Assembly: GCF_001039355.2 (NCBI RefSeq)
Contig: NW_019774402.1
Coordinates: 903,665-948,021, forward strand
DNA: 44,357 nucleotides
Source: Lingula anatina
Taxonomy: Eukaryota; Brachiopoda; Lingulata; Lingulida; Lingulidae
Reading direction: 5' to 3'
Part shown: positions 44,338 to 44,357 of the stretch, in pieces
How the letters are laid out: each line of letters opens with the position of its first letter
Position numbering within the stretch: the stretch's first letter is position 1
Translations under genes and position numbers: made by a program
The notes under the pieces: model-generated
Database searches by the model: none
What the model was told of the DNA's origin: nothing
The model's input: the letters and a program-made list of their open reading frames with translations, nothing else

Positions 44338-44357
44338 AAAAAAAAAAAAAAAAAAAA
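44338..44357. repeat. A-run at the window edge
   Basis: About 20 A end the window inside DERL2 intron 4. It may mark an assembly break at a homopolymer. The preceding CTTTCAG is followed by TATACAAAA, which does not continue the Derlin frame as an exon. Confidence 0.8.

Noticed and set aside
1-44357. CRISPR array, operon or prokaryotic transfer
   Set aside because: No regularly spaced direct repeats, no intronless bacterial-type genes and no ribosome-binding-site pattern; all genes are intron-rich animal genes.
1-44357. Autonomous transposon or endogenous viral coding remnants
   Set aside because: No reverse transcriptase, integrase, transposase or capsid-like frames were seen in any strand; only short non-autonomous elements.

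Overview
The window is nuclear DNA of a bilaterian invertebrate. It is AT-rich, every protein-coding gene is split by introns, and the non-coding part is full of short inverted-repeat (MITE-like) elements and microsatellites. No sequence names the species. A marine spiralian such as a mollusc is only a guess. HNF1 here is a single-type gene that equally resembles vertebrate HNF1A and HNF1B, as expected outside vertebrates.

Layout from left to right: (1) the last three exons of an unrecognised + strand gene (65-1104) and its long tail; (2) ERAL1, the mitochondrial Era-like GTPase, + strand, 11 exons, 3716-10057; (3) a repeat-rich convergent spacer; (4) SPPL3, an intramembrane aspartyl protease, - strand, 13 exons, 30477 down to 13650, with an intron-containing elongator tRNA-Met (+) inside its intron 4; (5) HNF1, a POU-homeodomain transcription factor, + strand, 10 exons, 31040-35702, head to head with SPPL3; (6) SUDS3/Sds3, a Sin3-HDAC subunit, - strand, 9 exons, 41946 down to 37857, tail to tail with HNF1; (7) a Derlin-2-type ERAD gene, + strand, 42282 to beyond the right edge, head to head with SUDS3. 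I rebuilt the exon structures by hand. Phases close at every junction and each complete reading frame ends in a stop (622, 404, 511 and 311 residues).

The genes do not form one pathway, but the neighbourhood itself is informative. Human SPPL3 and HNF1A lie head to head on 12q24, SUDS3 lies nearby on 12q24, and ERAL1, HNF1B and DERL2 are on chromosome 17. The window therefore looks like a piece of the linkage group that existed before the vertebrate duplications. The points most worth a second look are: an AT-AC U12-type intron in SUDS3 and a GT-AG U12-type intron in the Derlin gene; an ERAL1 whose KH domain has lost its GxxG loop and whose G domain carries a large charged insertion; an intron-containing tRNA-Met; two GC-AG introns; a UPR-like element in the Derlin promoter; and two families of fold-back elements each present more than once.
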